Positions 33,977-43,248 are shown, counted from the first letter of the stretch. The stretch: 64,000 nt of DNA from Candidatus Nitrosomarinus catalina (GCF_002156965.1 NZ_CP021324.1:1066681-1130680); one strand, 5' to 3'. Numbers and translations: made by a program. The notes: generated from the letters alone by a model not told the origin.

Positions 33977-34585
33977 CTAACCCATCATATCTAAGAACTG
34001 TTGTTCAGTTCTCTTTTGCATTATCATGTTAGTCATTTTTTCTTTTCCTATAGTCGAGGTTTCAGTAGAACCATAATTGTGACCAGGATACATTACCAAA
34101 TCATTATCTAAAGAATGAAGCACATCAAAAAGACTATGATAAAGTTCAGAAGCATTACCTCCAGGTAAATCAATTCTACCACAATTTCCAACAAATAATG
34201 TATCACCAGAAAAAATTTTTCCATCACCTACAAGACAAATACTATCAGGAGAATGTCCAGGAGTATGAAGAACTTTTAATTTTGAGTTACCAAATTCAAT
34301 AAAATCTCCATCCTTTACAGTAATGTCATTTTTCAAAGTTGATGATTCATGTTGAATAATAGGAGCTTTGGTGGATGCAACCATCTCTTCGTTTCCTCGG
34401 GTATGATCATCGTGATAATGGGTATTAACAATATATTTTATTTTTAAATTATTTTCTTTAATTATTAATTCCAATTCCATCAAATTCCAAGATGGATCAA
34501 TAATTATAGATTCGCTGGAATCTTCATCAACTACAATATAAGAAAAGTTTTGCATTGGTCCAACGGGGATTTGATGTACTATCAT
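33977..34585 (-). CDS. metallo-beta-lactamase-fold hydrolase (glyoxalase II / persulfide dioxygenase-like)
   Basis: A 202-residue metal enzyme. Ligands are His56, His58, Asp60 and His61 (THYHDDHTRG), His111 (TPGHSPDS), Asp128 (FSGDTLF) and His169 (YPGHNYG). The GNCGRIDLPGG segment near 133 resembles ETHE1-type persulfide dioxygenases as much as glyoxalase II, so substrate is open: thioesters or persulfides. It overlaps nnrE by 4 nt, and cobT follows. Confidence 0.85.
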   Translation of the reverse strand: MIVHQIPVGPMQNFSYIVVDEDSSESIIIDPSWNLMELELIIKENNLKIKYIVNTHYHDDHTRGNEEMVASTKAPIIQHESSTLKNDITVKDGDFIEFGNSKLKVLHTPGHSPDSICLVGDGKIFSGDTLFVGNCGRIDLPGGNASELYHSLFDVLHSLDNDLVMYPGHNYGSTETSTIGKEKMTNMIMQKRTEQQFLDMMG

Positions 34586-35229
34586 ACAATTCCCTCTTCA
34601 GCTTCAACAGGAATACCAATTTTTTCTGCATACAGTTCACCAGTCAAATCTTTTCTTTTTGGAATTCCTTCTTTCATCTTATGAAATGTAACTGTCATGT
34701 CACATTTTGTGAAAATGTTTGCAGTATTTCCAGTTTGAGGATCTAATCCAGATGGAACATCTACTGCAAATTTGTAGCAATCTGTGTTATTGATATAATT
34801 AATTGCTGATGCATATGGTTCTCTAATTTCACCTGAAATTCCAGTACCCAAAATTCCGTCGATGATTATATCGGGTTTGAAATCAAAGTCCAAAGAATTA
34901 CCAGACATTAGGTTTACAGAAGGCATTTTTTTTAAAATTGACCAGTTCCAATTACTTTCTTCGGTTTTAATTTTTTCAGGATCACCTAAAAGCATTACAG
35001 TAACATTAGAACCATAGCCAGCTAAATGTCTAGCCATAACTAAACCATCGCCGCCATTATTTCCCAATCCGACAAAAATTAAAATATTTTTTGAGGCTAC
35101 ATCATCGAATTTTGTAAGTAAACGTCTGACTGCTGCGGCTCCAGCATTTTCCATCATGAATTTTTTTAAAAAACCCATATCATGACCTTTATTTTCAATT
35201 TGATACATTTGATCTACTGTTATTTCCAT
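34582..35229 (-). CDS. nnrE: NAD(P)H-hydrate epimerase
   Basis: Repairs damaged nicotinamide cofactors by epimerising R-NAD(P)HX to S-NAD(P)HX. The 215-residue protein is only the YjeF N-terminal domain: MENAGAAAVRRL near 26, FVGLGNNGGDGLVMARHLAG near 52-71 and DGILGTGISGEIREPY near 121. In many archaea this domain is fused to the dehydratase NnrD; that half is missing here and must be elsewhere or absent. It is the first gene of a three-gene operon with the MBL hydrolase and cobT. Confidence 0.9.
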   Translation of the reverse strand: MEITVDQMYQIENKGHDMGFLKKFMMENAGAAAVRRLLTKFDDVASKNILIFVGLGNNGGDGLVMARHLAGYGSNVTVMLLGDPEKIKTEESNWNWSILKKMPSVNLMSGNSLDFDFKPDIIIDGILGTGISGEIREPYASAINYINNTDCYKFAVDVPSGLDPQTGNTANIFTKCDMTVTFHKMKEGIPKRKDLTGELYAEKIGIPVEAEEGIV

Positions 35230-35301
35230 ACTTTAGATGAAAATCATTACCAAAATAAGAGTTTAGCAAACGGCTTTATCCTAGTTTTGAAAATTTATCA
35301 C

Positions 35302-35916
35302 ATGACATTAAAAAACGTTAAACCATCATTAAATAAAATTACAAAATCTTTAGCAGCAACACAGGATTCAAGAGAATTTTTATTAAAAAACACTAGAGAA
35401 ATAATTATTCTATGTAGTAAATCTATCATTGCAGTTCACAAAGGAGAATTAGCAACAGCAAAAAATAATTTAAAACAAGCTGATAAACTATTAAAAAAAT
35501 ATAAGAAAAAGGCAACAGGACAATTAAGAAGATATCTAATTACACCAGAACAAGAATATGTTGAAGCAGCATGTTTGATTGCAATAGTAGAAAAAAAAGA
35601 TATTCCTTCAGATAAAAAATTAGCAGTTATGCCTGAATCTTATGTTTTAGGATTATTAGATTGTGTTGGTGAATTAAAAAGAAAAGTTTTTGATGAAATG
35701 AGAACAGGTGACATAGATGATGCTATAAGATTTTTTGAGATAATGGAAAATCTATATCTTCAACTTTACACATTTTCATTATACGATAAAGTAGTAAAAG
35801 AAGCTAGAAGAAAAATTGATGTAAATAGAATTTTAGTGGACGATGTTAGATCGGCAATTACAGAAGAAAAAAGACGAATTGAATTAATCAAATCATTAGA
35901 AAAATTAGAAAAATAA
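35302..35916 (+). CDS. translin family protein
   Basis: A 204-residue all-helical protein that matches archaeal translin: NTREIIILCSKSIIAVHKGE near 30-50, then EYVEAACLIAIVEKKDIPS, LGLLDCVGELKRKVFDEMRTG near 113-133 and the helix EIMENLYLQLYTFSLYDKV. Translin family proteins form octamers that bind RNA or single-stranded DNA, and TRAX-like members cut RNA. I start at the ATG at 35302 because a longer frame from 35182 overlaps nnrE and is not family-like. Confidence 0.85.
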   Translation: MTLKNVKPSLNKITKSLAATQDSREFLLKNTREIIILCSKSIIAVHKGELATAKNNLKQADKLLKKYKKKATGQLRRYLITPEQEYVEAACLIAIVEKKDIPSDKKLAVMPESYVLGLLDCVGELKRKVFDEMRTGDIDDAIRFFEIMENLYLQLYTFSLYDKVVKEARRKIDVNRILVDDVRSAITEEKRRIELIKSLEKLEK

Positions 35917-35923
35917 TTTTTAG

Positions 35924-36008
35924 TGCGGGCGATGGGATTTGAACCCACGAACTCCTGAGAGACTAGCCCCTCAAGCTAGCGCCTTTGGCCAGGCTGGGCG
36001 ACGCCCGC
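35924..36008 (-). tRNA. tRNA-Leu (GAG)
   Basis: Acceptor GCGGGCG pairs with CGCCCGC, discriminator A. Anticodon stem CTAGC/GCTAG encloses TTGAGGG, so the anticodon is GAG. A long variable arm (TCTCTCAGGAGTTC) marks a class II tRNA. The T arm has TTCAAAT. CCA is not encoded. Confidence 0.95.
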
Positions 36009-36029
36009 AACAAAATAACCTTGTATGGT

Positions 36030-36037
36030 TTTTATAA
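36030..36037 (+). promoter_or_regulatory. TATA box for the rpoN-eno-rps2-isoprenoid operon
   Basis: TTTTATAA lies about 25 nt upstream of the GTG at 36059, at the leaderless spacing. It supports GTG 36059 as the rpoN start rather than an upstream in-frame codon. Confidence 0.6.
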
Positions 36038-36058
36038 TCCTTGACGACTTTTTTCATC

Positions 36059-36295
36059 GTGTTAATTCCTGTTAGATGTTTTACATGTGGAAACTTGATT
36101 GCAGATAAATTCGATGATTATCAAACTAAACTAAAAGCAGGAGAAGATCCTGAAAAAGTTCTAAATGAGTTACAAATCAACAGATATTGTTGCAGAAGAA
36201 TGCTTTTGACTACGGTTGAGACAATTCAACAGGTAATTCCATTCTATGAATCAATTCAGAAAAGAAAACAAGAAGTTCAATCTGAATTAGATTAA
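36059..36295 (+). CDS. rpoN: DNA-directed RNA polymerase subunit N
   Basis: The Rpb10 homologue, 78 residues from GTG. The zinc motif has CFTCGN (Cys7 and Cys10) and later RYCCRRML (Cys45 and Cys46), the classical CxxC...CC layout. It is slightly longer than many archaeal RpoN proteins because of a C-terminal helix ending in QEVQSELD. It heads an operon with enolase, rps2 and mevalonate genes, a conserved archaeal arrangement. Confidence 0.95.
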   Translation: MLIPVRCFTCGNLIADKFDDYQTKLKAGEDPEKVLNELQINRYCCRRMLLTTVETIQQVIPFYESIQKRKQEVQSELD

Positions 36296-36296
36296 T

Positions 36297-37535
36297 TTGT
36301 CTAAAATTACTTCTATTGAAGGACGAGTTTTATTCAATAGTAGGGGCAGTAAAACAATTGAAGTTGATGTAAAATCAGATAACAAATTTCTAGGAAGGGT
36401 TTGTGCCCCATCAGGTGCAAGTGTAGGAAAATATGAAGCAACAAGTTTTCCCAGTGGCGGTCCAGAAGAAAGCCTAAAGATACTAACACAGAATTCACAA
36501 AAGTTCATCGGTTTAGATTCATCAGATTTGAAAACAATTCATGAAACATTGAAAAGTTTGGACAATACCAACAATTATTCAGTTATTGGCGGTGCACTTG
36601 CTTTTGCTGTAACAATTGCATCAATGGAATCTGCATCACAATCATTAGAACAACCACTATTCAAAACATTATCTCCAAATTCAGAAGCTAAATGTCCATT
36701 TCCACTAGGAAATATTTTAGGTGGGGGAGCACATGCTGGACCTGGAACTCCAGATATTCAAGAAATTTTAATTTGTGCAACAGGTTCAAAAACTATTGAA
36801 AATGCAATTGAGACAAATCTAGCAGTTCATAAAGAATTGAGAAAAGTTTTGGAAAAAGAGGATCCTAACTTCACTAACGGAAGGGGAGATGAAGGAGGAT
36901 GGGCACCAAAATTAGAAAATCAAAAGGCATTAGAAGTTTCAGCTAAGGCTTGTGAGAATTTAGGCTTCACTTTAGGTAAAGAAGTGTCATTAGGAGTAGA
37001 TTTTGCATCATCAACACAATGGAATGAAGAAAAAGGAAAGTACATCTACGATAGAGCTGGATTTGAAAATTCAACAGGTGAACAGATTGATTTTGCAGCA
37101 GACATTATTGACAAATTTAAATTAATTTATGCTGAAGATGCAGTTCATGAAGAGGCATTTGAAGATATGGCAGAATTGACTGCAAAATTTCCAAATACAT
37201 TAGTTACAGGTGATGACTTGACTGTAACCAGTAAAGATATCCTAACAAAAGCAATTGGCATCAAAGCATGTAATGCGGCAATCTTGAAAGTGAACCAAGC
37301 AGGTAGCCTGTATGATGCATTAGAATTTGCAGATGTTGCAAATCAAAACAATGTCAGATTAATCACATCACATAGATCTGGAGAATCTACAGATTCACAA
37401 ATTTCACACATAGGAATTGCAACAAAATCAAAAATGCTCAAAGTAGGCGTGGTAGGAGGCGAAAGAGTAGCAAAATTGAACGAATTATTGCGTTTATCAG
37501 GGCATGATTTTATATGTGGCATGGCGGAGATTTAA
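36297..37535 (+). CDS. eno: enolase
   Basis: Interconverts 2-phosphoglycerate and phosphoenolpyruvate. The 412-residue enzyme starts with TTG one base after rpoN and has typical segments: IEGRVLFNSRGSKTIEVDV at the start, GGGAHAGPGTPDIQE near 141, a Mg-binding Asp in SLGVDFASS, EDAVHEEAFEDMA, VTGDDLTVT, SHRSGESTDSQISHIGIAT near 362 and the final GHDF. Its end overlaps the frame around the rps2 start region, but the rps2 ATG lies 7 nt beyond its stop. Confidence 0.96.
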   Translation: MSKITSIEGRVLFNSRGSKTIEVDVKSDNKFLGRVCAPSGASVGKYEATSFPSGGPEESLKILTQNSQKFIGLDSSDLKTIHETLKSLDNTNNYSVIGGALAFAVTIASMESASQSLEQPLFKTLSPNSEAKCPFPLGNILGGGAHAGPGTPDIQEILICATGSKTIENAIETNLAVHKELRKVLEKEDPNFTNGRGDEGGWAPKLENQKALEVSAKACENLGFTLGKEVSLGVDFASSTQWNEEKGKYIYDRAGFENSTGEQIDFAADIIDKFKLIYAEDAVHEEAFEDMAELTAKFPNTLVTGDDLTVTSKDILTKAIGIKACNAAILKVNQAGSLYDALEFADVANQNNVRLITSHRSGESTDSQISHIGIATKSKMLKVGVVGGERVAKLNELLRLSGHDFICGMAEI

Positions 37536-37542
37536 AATCGTC

Positions 37543-38166
37543 ATGAGTGAACAAGAAGAAACAGTGGATATTAAGAAAAAAGTCATTTCAACTGGGATCA
37601 GAGTCGGAACACAAGTAAAGACAAAATTCATGAAACCATTTATCACAAAAGCCAGTCCAGAAGGACTCTATATGCTAGATATTGATATGACTCTAGCAAA
37701 AATAAATACATCAGCTAAATTCATCAATAGACTAGGAGCAGAAAATATCATCGTTTGTTCTAGTAGACGATATGCAGAAATTCCTATCGAAAAATTCTGT
37801 GAGATGACAGGAGCTAAAAAATTACTTGGAAGATTCATGCCAGGTACATTGACAAATCCATCATTACCATATTACATTGAACCAAAATTAGTTGTTATTT
37901 CAGATCCTGAAGTAGATGAACAAGCATTAATTGAAGCAACTAACGCAGGAATTCCAGTAATTGGAATTGCAAACACAGACAACATCACATCAAAATTAGA
38001 TATTATCATTCCGGCAAATAATAGAGGAAGAAAAGCACTAGCAACAATTTACTGGTTACTAGTTAGACAAATTCTCATTGAAAAAGGAGAGTTGAAAGAA
38101 AATGAATCAATGAAATATGAAATTGATGATTTCGAAGCAAAGATTACCGAAGAGGAAATCGAATAA
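37543..38166 (+). CDS. rps2: 30S ribosomal protein S2
   Basis: S2 (uS2) binds late in 30S assembly. The protein is 207 residues from the ATG at 37543 (MSEQEETVD). Recognisable parts are GIRVGTQVKTKFMKPFI, LYMLDIDMTLAKI, NIIVCSSRRYAEIPIEKF, GRFMPGTLTNPSLPYYIEP and VIGIANTDNITSKLDIIIPANNRG, typical of archaeal S2. Acidic C-terminal tail. It sits in the rpoN-eno operon. Confidence 0.95.
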   Translation: MSEQEETVDIKKKVISTGIRVGTQVKTKFMKPFITKASPEGLYMLDIDMTLAKINTSAKFINRLGAENIIVCSSRRYAEIPIEKFCEMTGAKKLLGRFMPGTLTNPSLPYYIEPKLVVISDPEVDEQALIEATNAGIPVIGIANTDNITSKLDIIIPANNRGRKALATIYWLLVRQILIEKGELKENESMKYEIDDFEAKITEEEIE

Positions 38167-38184
38167 AAAAATTAAAGTGTTTAA

Positions 38185-39126
38185 TTGAAATCTAAAGCAT
38201 CAGCTCCAGGAAAAGTTATTCTGTTTGGAGAACATTTTGTTGTTTATGGAATTAAATCAATTTTATGTTCTATAAACAAAAGGGTTACAGTAACTGCAGA
38301 AAAAACTAAGGAAAAGAAAATTTCAATTAATTCAAAAATAGGAAAATTAGTTTTACAGCCAAATAAATCAATTTCAAAAATTGATTCACCGTTAAAACCA
38401 TTTTATTATTTAGCAAATAAAGCAATCAAAGATCAGAAGGAAGGGCTAGAAATTGAAATAGAGTCAGAAATTCCATTAGGGGCAGGACTAGGTTCATCAT
38501 CAGCATGTTGTGTAGCAGGTGCTGCGGCTATTTTCAAATTATTTGGAAAAATTTCGAAGGAAAAGATATTAGAACTTGCCATTGAGGCTGAAAAAACAAT
38601 TTATCAAAATACATCAGGTGCAGATTGTACAGTTTCCACGTATGGAGGGTTAATGGAATATGACAAGAATAGCGGATTTAAAAAAATCAAAGATGAACCT
38701 AATTTTCAATTAGTGATTGCAAATTCAAACATTGAACATTCAACAGAATCAATGGTTTCAAAAGTGAAAGAATTTGAGAATAAAAACAAGGAGAAATTTA
38801 ACGAATTATCAAATTTAGAATCAAAATTAGTAGAAGATGTTTTAAAATTAATTAAAGAAAATAAAATAAATGAAATTGGAGAAAAAATAAATCAGAATCA
38901 AAAGTTTTTAGAGGAAATTGGAATCTCAAATGAACAATTAGAAAACATGATTGAAATTGGACAAATTTCATCTTACGGCGCAAAGATAACAGGTTCTGGT
39001 GGCGGGGGCTGTATTTTTGCATTAACAAATGAATCGAATTTGGAAAATACATTAAAAGAATTCACAAATAAGAAATACGAATGTTTTCCAGCAAAAATAG
39101 ATTACAAAGGACTGAACACTTTTTAA
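38185..39126 (+). CDS. mvk: mevalonate kinase
   Basis: Phosphorylates mevalonate in isoprenoid synthesis. A GHMP kinase of 313 residues beginning at TTG (SKASAPGKVILFGEHFVVYG). The ATP loop is PLGAGLGSSSACCVAGAAAI near 94-113. The substrate and catalytic Asp are in NTSGADCTVSTYGG near 147, and the third motif KITGSGGGGCIFAL is near 271. It is followed 23 nt later by isopentenyl phosphate kinase. Confidence 0.95.
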   Translation: MKSKASAPGKVILFGEHFVVYGIKSILCSINKRVTVTAEKTKEKKISINSKIGKLVLQPNKSISKIDSPLKPFYYLANKAIKDQKEGLEIEIESEIPLGAGLGSSSACCVAGAAAIFKLFGKISKEKILELAIEAEKTIYQNTSGADCTVSTYGGLMEYDKNSGFKKIKDEPNFQLVIANSNIEHSTESMVSKVKEFENKNKEKFNELSNLESKLVEDVLKLIKENKINEIGEKINQNQKFLEEIGISNEQLENMIEIGQISSYGAKITGSGGGGCIFALTNESNLENTLKEFTNKKYECFPAKIDYKGLNTF

Positions 39127-39149
39127 TTGATTAATTAGTTTGGTACAAC

Positions 39150-39902
39150 ATGATTCTGATAAAATTAGGCGGATCAATTATTACAAATAAAGAAAAGCCG
39201 TTATCAGCAAGGAAAAAAACAATAGATAATTTATCAAAAAGTTTGAAAAAAATTAAAGAACCAATCATAATTGTTCACGGAGGCGGTTCATATGGACATT
39301 ATTGGTCTGTAAAATATGATATGCATACCAAAGAAAGAAAATACGATATCAGAGGTGTATCAATTATTAAAAATTCAATGATTGAATTAAATAAAATTAT
39401 TTTAGATTCGTTACTAAAAAATAAATCAAATCCATACTCATTACCTCCAACAGATTTTATGTCAGGCAATAAACCAATTTCAAAGAAGATCAATGAAGTT
39501 AAAAAAATAGCAAAATCAGGCTTAATCCCAGTTACATATGGAGATGCATTATGGTTTGGTCAAAATAAAACATACATCCTATCAGGAGATAAAATAATGA
39601 CACATTTTGCAAAAGTTCTAAAACCAAGATTGTGTATTTTTGCATTAAATGAAGATGGACTTTATTCGGATCTTAAATCAAAAAAAGTAATTTCTGAACT
39701 AAAAGGAAGTGTTCCATTAATGTCAGAAAATAAAATGGATGTGACAGGAGGAATGACAAGAAAAGTGGAAGAAGCAATTAAAATTTCTAAAATGGGTATG
39801 AATGTATTTTTTGTAAATGGAAAAAAACCAGAAAGAATTGTAGCAGCTGTTAAAAATAGAGAGTTTAAAGGAACCATGTTTAGAGGAAAAAGAAATGTCT
39901 GA
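39150..39902 (+). CDS. ipk: isopentenyl phosphate kinase
   Basis: Phosphorylates isopentenyl phosphate to isopentenyl diphosphate, the hallmark step of the archaeal mevalonate pathway. The 250-residue amino-acid-kinase-fold protein opens with ILIKLGGSIITNKEKP, and has IIIVHGGGSYGHYW near 39-52 with the catalytic His51 characteristic of IPK, PVTYGDALWF near 127 and DVTGGMTRKVEEAI near 196. It overlaps idi by 8 nt. Confidence 0.94.
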   Translation: MILIKLGGSIITNKEKPLSARKKTIDNLSKSLKKIKEPIIIVHGGGSYGHYWSVKYDMHTKERKYDIRGVSIIKNSMIELNKIILDSLLKNKSNPYSLPPTDFMSGNKPISKKINEVKKIAKSGLIPVTYGDALWFGQNKTYILSGDKIMTHFAKVLKPRLCIFALNEDGLYSDLKSKKVISELKGSVPLMSENKMDVTGGMTRKVEEAIKISKMGMNVFFVNGKKPERIVAAVKNREFKGTMFRGKRNV

Positions 39903-40545
39903 AGAATTTGTAATATTAGTGGATGAAAACGATAATCCAATTGGGGCAGAAGAAAAAGTAAAATGTCATTTACCAAATGGAAAATTACATAGAGCATTTA
40001 CCGCATTATTATTTGATAAAGATGGAAGGTTAGTATTAACAAAAAGAGCAAAAGAAAAAATGTTATGGCCAGGAGATTGGGATGGTACATTTGCAAGTCA
40101 TCCAAGAGAATCAGAAGGATATGTTTCATCAGGTGAAAGAAGGATGCCTGAAGAATTAGGGATTTCTGGAAAATTAGATTATTTTCATAAATTTGAATAC
40201 CATGTACCATACAAAGATGTAGGATCTGAAAATGAAGTTTGTGGAACTCTAGTTGGGGTGATTGATAAAAATACAAAGTTGAAAGAAATAGAAGGTGAGA
40301 TTGATGAAATTAAATGGATTTCAGCAAAGGAACTAATTACTGAAATTAAAATAAATCCTCAAATTTATTGTCCATGGATGCTAATTGCATTAGAATTACT
40401 TGAAAAATCGGATAAATCTATGCTCAAAAAACATGAGGGTGTCTTATCTGCATGGATGAGCGATGAAATCCATCAAGGGTTACAAGAAGCAATTAAAACC
40501 CATATTCCAACAGAAAAATGGAGATTAGTAAATGAAAAAAACTAA
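39895..40545 (+). CDS. idi: isopentenyl-diphosphate isomerase type 1-like (catalytic Cys replaced)
   Basis: A Nudix-fold type 1 isomerase, 216 residues, expected to convert isopentenyl to dimethylallyl diphosphate. Metal-site features are His25 and His32 (CHLPNGKLHRAF), HP at 69-70 and ENEVC with Glu112 and Glu114. In well-studied enzymes a Cys (Cys67 in E. coli, in the sequence VCGHP) and a Glu do acid-base catalysis. Here the aligned segment is GTFASHP, with Ala67, while the Glu remains. It may work by another residue, or have changed function. Many archaea use the unrelated type 2 enzyme. It overlaps the next gene by 14 nt. Confidence 0.85.
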   Translation: MSEEFVILVDENDNPIGAEEKVKCHLPNGKLHRAFTALLFDKDGRLVLTKRAKEKMLWPGDWDGTFASHPRESEGYVSSGERRMPEELGISGKLDYFHKFEYHVPYKDVGSENEVCGTLVGVIDKNTKLKEIEGEIDEIKWISAKELITEIKINPQIYCPWMLIALELLEKSDKSMLKKHEGVLSAWMSDEIHQGLQEAIKTHIPTEKWRLVNEKN

Positions 40546-41512
40546 ACAAATTGAAAATAATGCTAAAATTGTAAACAAATATCTTAATTCAAAATTAAAG
40601 GGTAATCCAAAAAAACTCTATGATGCTGCAGGACATCTTATTGTTAATGGTGGAAAAAGACTTAGACCATACATGGTAATTAGAAGTTGTCAAATTTTAG
40701 GCGGTAAATCATCAACAGCAATGATTGCTGCAAGTGCAGTAGAAATGGTACACAACTTTACGCTAGTACATGATGACATTATGGATAATGATGAAATGCG
40801 TCATGGAGTTCCAACAGTACATAAAAAATTTGGTATGCCAGTTGCAATATTAGCAGGAGATGTATTATTTTCAAAAGCATTTCAAATTATTTCAGAATCA
40901 AAATTATCACCTAATGCAAATACACATCTGATATCTAGACTTGCAAAAGCTTGTGTAGATGTTTGTGAAGGTCAATTATTAGATATTAAAATGGCAGATG
41001 AAAAAAGGATACCAACCGCAGCAGAATACATTACAATGATAGGTAAAAAAACAGCAGCATTATTTGATGTATCATGCGCAATGGGAGCAATTTGTGCAAC
41101 AAACAAACCAAAAGATATTTCAAATCTTTCAACATTTGGAAGAAATTTAGGAATTGCATTTCAAATTACAGATGATTTGATAGGAGTTATGGGAGATCCT
41201 AAAGTTACAAAGAAACCAGTAGGAAATGATTTAAGAGAAGGCAAAAAATCTCTTCCAATTTTAATGGCAATCAAATTAGCAAAAGGCAATGAGAAAAAAA
41301 TAATTTTAAAAGCATTTGGCAATTCTAAAATTTCAAAGAAGGATCTGAATAGGGCTGTTGAAGTAATTCGTTCATTAGGTATCGAAGAAAAAGTAAGGAA
41401 TCAGGCTCTAAAATACGCTGAAAAATCAGAGAAATCACTAACAAAGTACAAAGGAACTGCCAAAGTAGAATTAGTTGCATTATTAGATTTTGTAGTTAAA
41501 CGAAGTGTATAG
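40532..41512 (+). CDS. geranylgeranyl diphosphate synthase-like short-chain prenyltransferase
   Basis: Adds isopentenyl units to make the C20 chain of archaeal lipids. The 326-residue protein has GGKRLRPYMVI near 36, the first Asp-rich motif VHDDIMDNDEMRHG near 76 and the second TDDLIGVMGDPKVTKKP near 204. Phe at five residues before the first DD fits a type I GGPP synthase. It overlaps idi by 14 nt and completes the isoprenoid operon, followed by gltX. Confidence 0.92.
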   Translation: MKKTKQIENNAKIVNKYLNSKLKGNPKKLYDAAGHLIVNGGKRLRPYMVIRSCQILGGKSSTAMIAASAVEMVHNFTLVHDDIMDNDEMRHGVPTVHKKFGMPVAILAGDVLFSKAFQIISESKLSPNANTHLISRLAKACVDVCEGQLLDIKMADEKRIPTAAEYITMIGKKTAALFDVSCAMGAICATNKPKDISNLSTFGRNLGIAFQITDDLIGVMGDPKVTKKPVGNDLREGKKSLPILMAIKLAKGNEKKIILKAFGNSKISKKDLNRAVEVIRSLGIEEKVRNQALKYAEKSEKSLTKYKGTAKVELVALLDFVVKRSV

Positions 41513-41532
41513 TTACAATAGAGAGAGAAATC

Positions 41533-43242
41533 ATGGACGAAGAGATTAAAAAAGAAATTAGAAAAATGACACTTCAAAATGCATTTGAACATGGTGGTGA
41601 AACCAGGGATAAAATAATTTTAGGAAAAATTCTTGGAACTAAACCAGAATTTAGAACCAAAGTTAAAGAAATTTCAATTGAAATTTCAGAAATTGTTTCA
41701 AATGTTAATCAATTATCAATAGAAGAACAAAAAAAAGAAATTGAAGAAAAATATCCAGAAATTTTAACTCCTAAAGAAAAAATTAAAGAAAGAGAGGGCC
41801 TACCAGAATTAAAAAATGCACAACAAGGAAATGTGGTTACAAGATTTCCACCAGAACCAAATGGGTATCCACACATAGGCCATGCAAAAGCAGCTATCAT
41901 TAATTCAGAATATGCAAAAATGTATGGAGGAAAATTCATTCTAAGAATGGATGATACAAATCCTGAAGCTGAAAGAATGGAATACCATGCTGCAATTAAA
42001 GTAGGCTTAGAATGGTTAGGAATTGAGTTCGATGTTGTCAAAAGTACTTCAGATGATATGGAAGTATTTTATGAAAAAGGAATTGAGTTAATTAATTCTG
42101 GAAAAGCCTACATTTGTAAATGTAAAAGAGAGGACATTAGTAAAAATAGACGGGAGAGAAAAGCATGCAAATGCAGTAGAGAAGATGTTGATAAAAATAT
42201 CAGTAATTGGGAAAAAATGGAAACTAAATTTAATCCAGGTGAAGCAATAGTTAGATTTCGAGGAGACATGCAAGCTGATAACGCAGTAATGAGAGACCCA
42301 GTTTTATTCAGAATTATTGAAGGAAAACACTACACAGTAGGCGAAAAATATAGGATTTGGCCAAGTTATGATTTTGCAGTAGCAATTGAAGATAGTATTG
42401 ACGGAATTACGCACGCTTTTCGTTCAAAAGAATTTGAGTTGAGAGAAGAGTTGACTGAAGCAATTTTAGATTCACTAAATATGAGAAAACCACAACAAGG
42501 GTTTTTCTCAAGATTGGAATTCAAAGGTATGCCAATTTCAAAAAGAATTATCAAACCACTGATAGAAGAACGTAAAGTTTCATGGTATGACGATCCAAGA
42601 TTACCAACCTTAGAGGCATTAAAGAAAAGAGGGATCAAACCAGAGGCAATTAGAAAATTTATCATGTCTTTAGGGTTAACCAAAGCAAATACTTTAGCAC
42701 CTTTTGATTCCCTTGAAGCATTTAACAGAAAATTTGTTGATGAAAGTAGCATTAGATTGTATATGATTACTAGTCCAAGAAAATTATCAGTAAAAAAATT
42801 TACAATTACATCTGTTGAAATTTCAAATCATCCAGTAAATGATTTGGGTAAACGTAACATTGAGGTTGACGGAAATTTTTACATTTCTGGAGAAGATGCA
42901 GAAAATCTCAAAGAGGGAGAACAGGTTAGACTTTTAGGATTAGGGAATATTTTGATTACAAAGTACGGAGAAGAGCTAGAAGGGGAATATGTTAAAGATG
43001 GAGATATTACAAACATTCCAAAGATACAATGGGTTTCACAAAAAACAGGGCATAAAATTAAAATTATTATTCCAAAAATATTGTTTATTGATGAAAAGTT
43101 TAACGAAGACAGTCTAGAAGAACTTGATGCTTACTGTGAACCACATTACTTACAATTAAAAGAAGGTGAAGAAATACAATTTATTAGATTTGGATACTGC
43201 AGAAAAGATTCACAAAATCAAGCAATTTTTACACATAAGTGA
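41533..43242 (+). CDS. gltX: glutamyl-tRNA synthetase
   Basis: A class I synthetase of 569 residues of the archaeal/eukaryal GluRS/GlnRS type, probably non-discriminating because archaea form Gln-tRNA through the amidotransferase pathway. The N-terminal helical part (about 1-95) is archaeal. The HIGH motif is PPEPNGYPHIGHAKAA, and the KMSKS-type motif is GMPISKRI. A Cys-rich CKCKREDISKNRRERKACKC stretch, about 195-215, sits in the catalytic domain. The C-terminal anticodon domain is beta-barrel type. It follows the GGPP synthase by 20 nt. Confidence 0.95.
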   Translation: MDEEIKKEIRKMTLQNAFEHGGETRDKIILGKILGTKPEFRTKVKEISIEISEIVSNVNQLSIEEQKKEIEEKYPEILTPKEKIKEREGLPELKNAQQGNVVTRFPPEPNGYPHIGHAKAAIINSEYAKMYGGKFILRMDDTNPEAERMEYHAAIKVGLEWLGIEFDVVKSTSDDMEVFYEKGIELINSGKAYICKCKREDISKNRRERKACKCSREDVDKNISNWEKMETKFNPGEAIVRFRGDMQADNAVMRDPVLFRIIEGKHYTVGEKYRIWPSYDFAVAIEDSIDGITHAFRSKEFELREELTEAILDSLNMRKPQQGFFSRLEFKGMPISKRIIKPLIEERKVSWYDDPRLPTLEALKKRGIKPEAIRKFIMSLGLTKANTLAPFDSLEAFNRKFVDESSIRLYMITSPRKLSVKKFTITSVEISNHPVNDLGKRNIEVDGNFYISGEDAENLKEGEQVRLLGLGNILITKYGEELEGEYVKDGDITNIPKIQWVSQKTGHKIKIIIPKILFIDEKFNEDSLEELDAYCEPHYLQLKEGEEIQFIRFGYCRKDSQNQAIFTHK

Positions 43243-43248
43243 TGCAAT

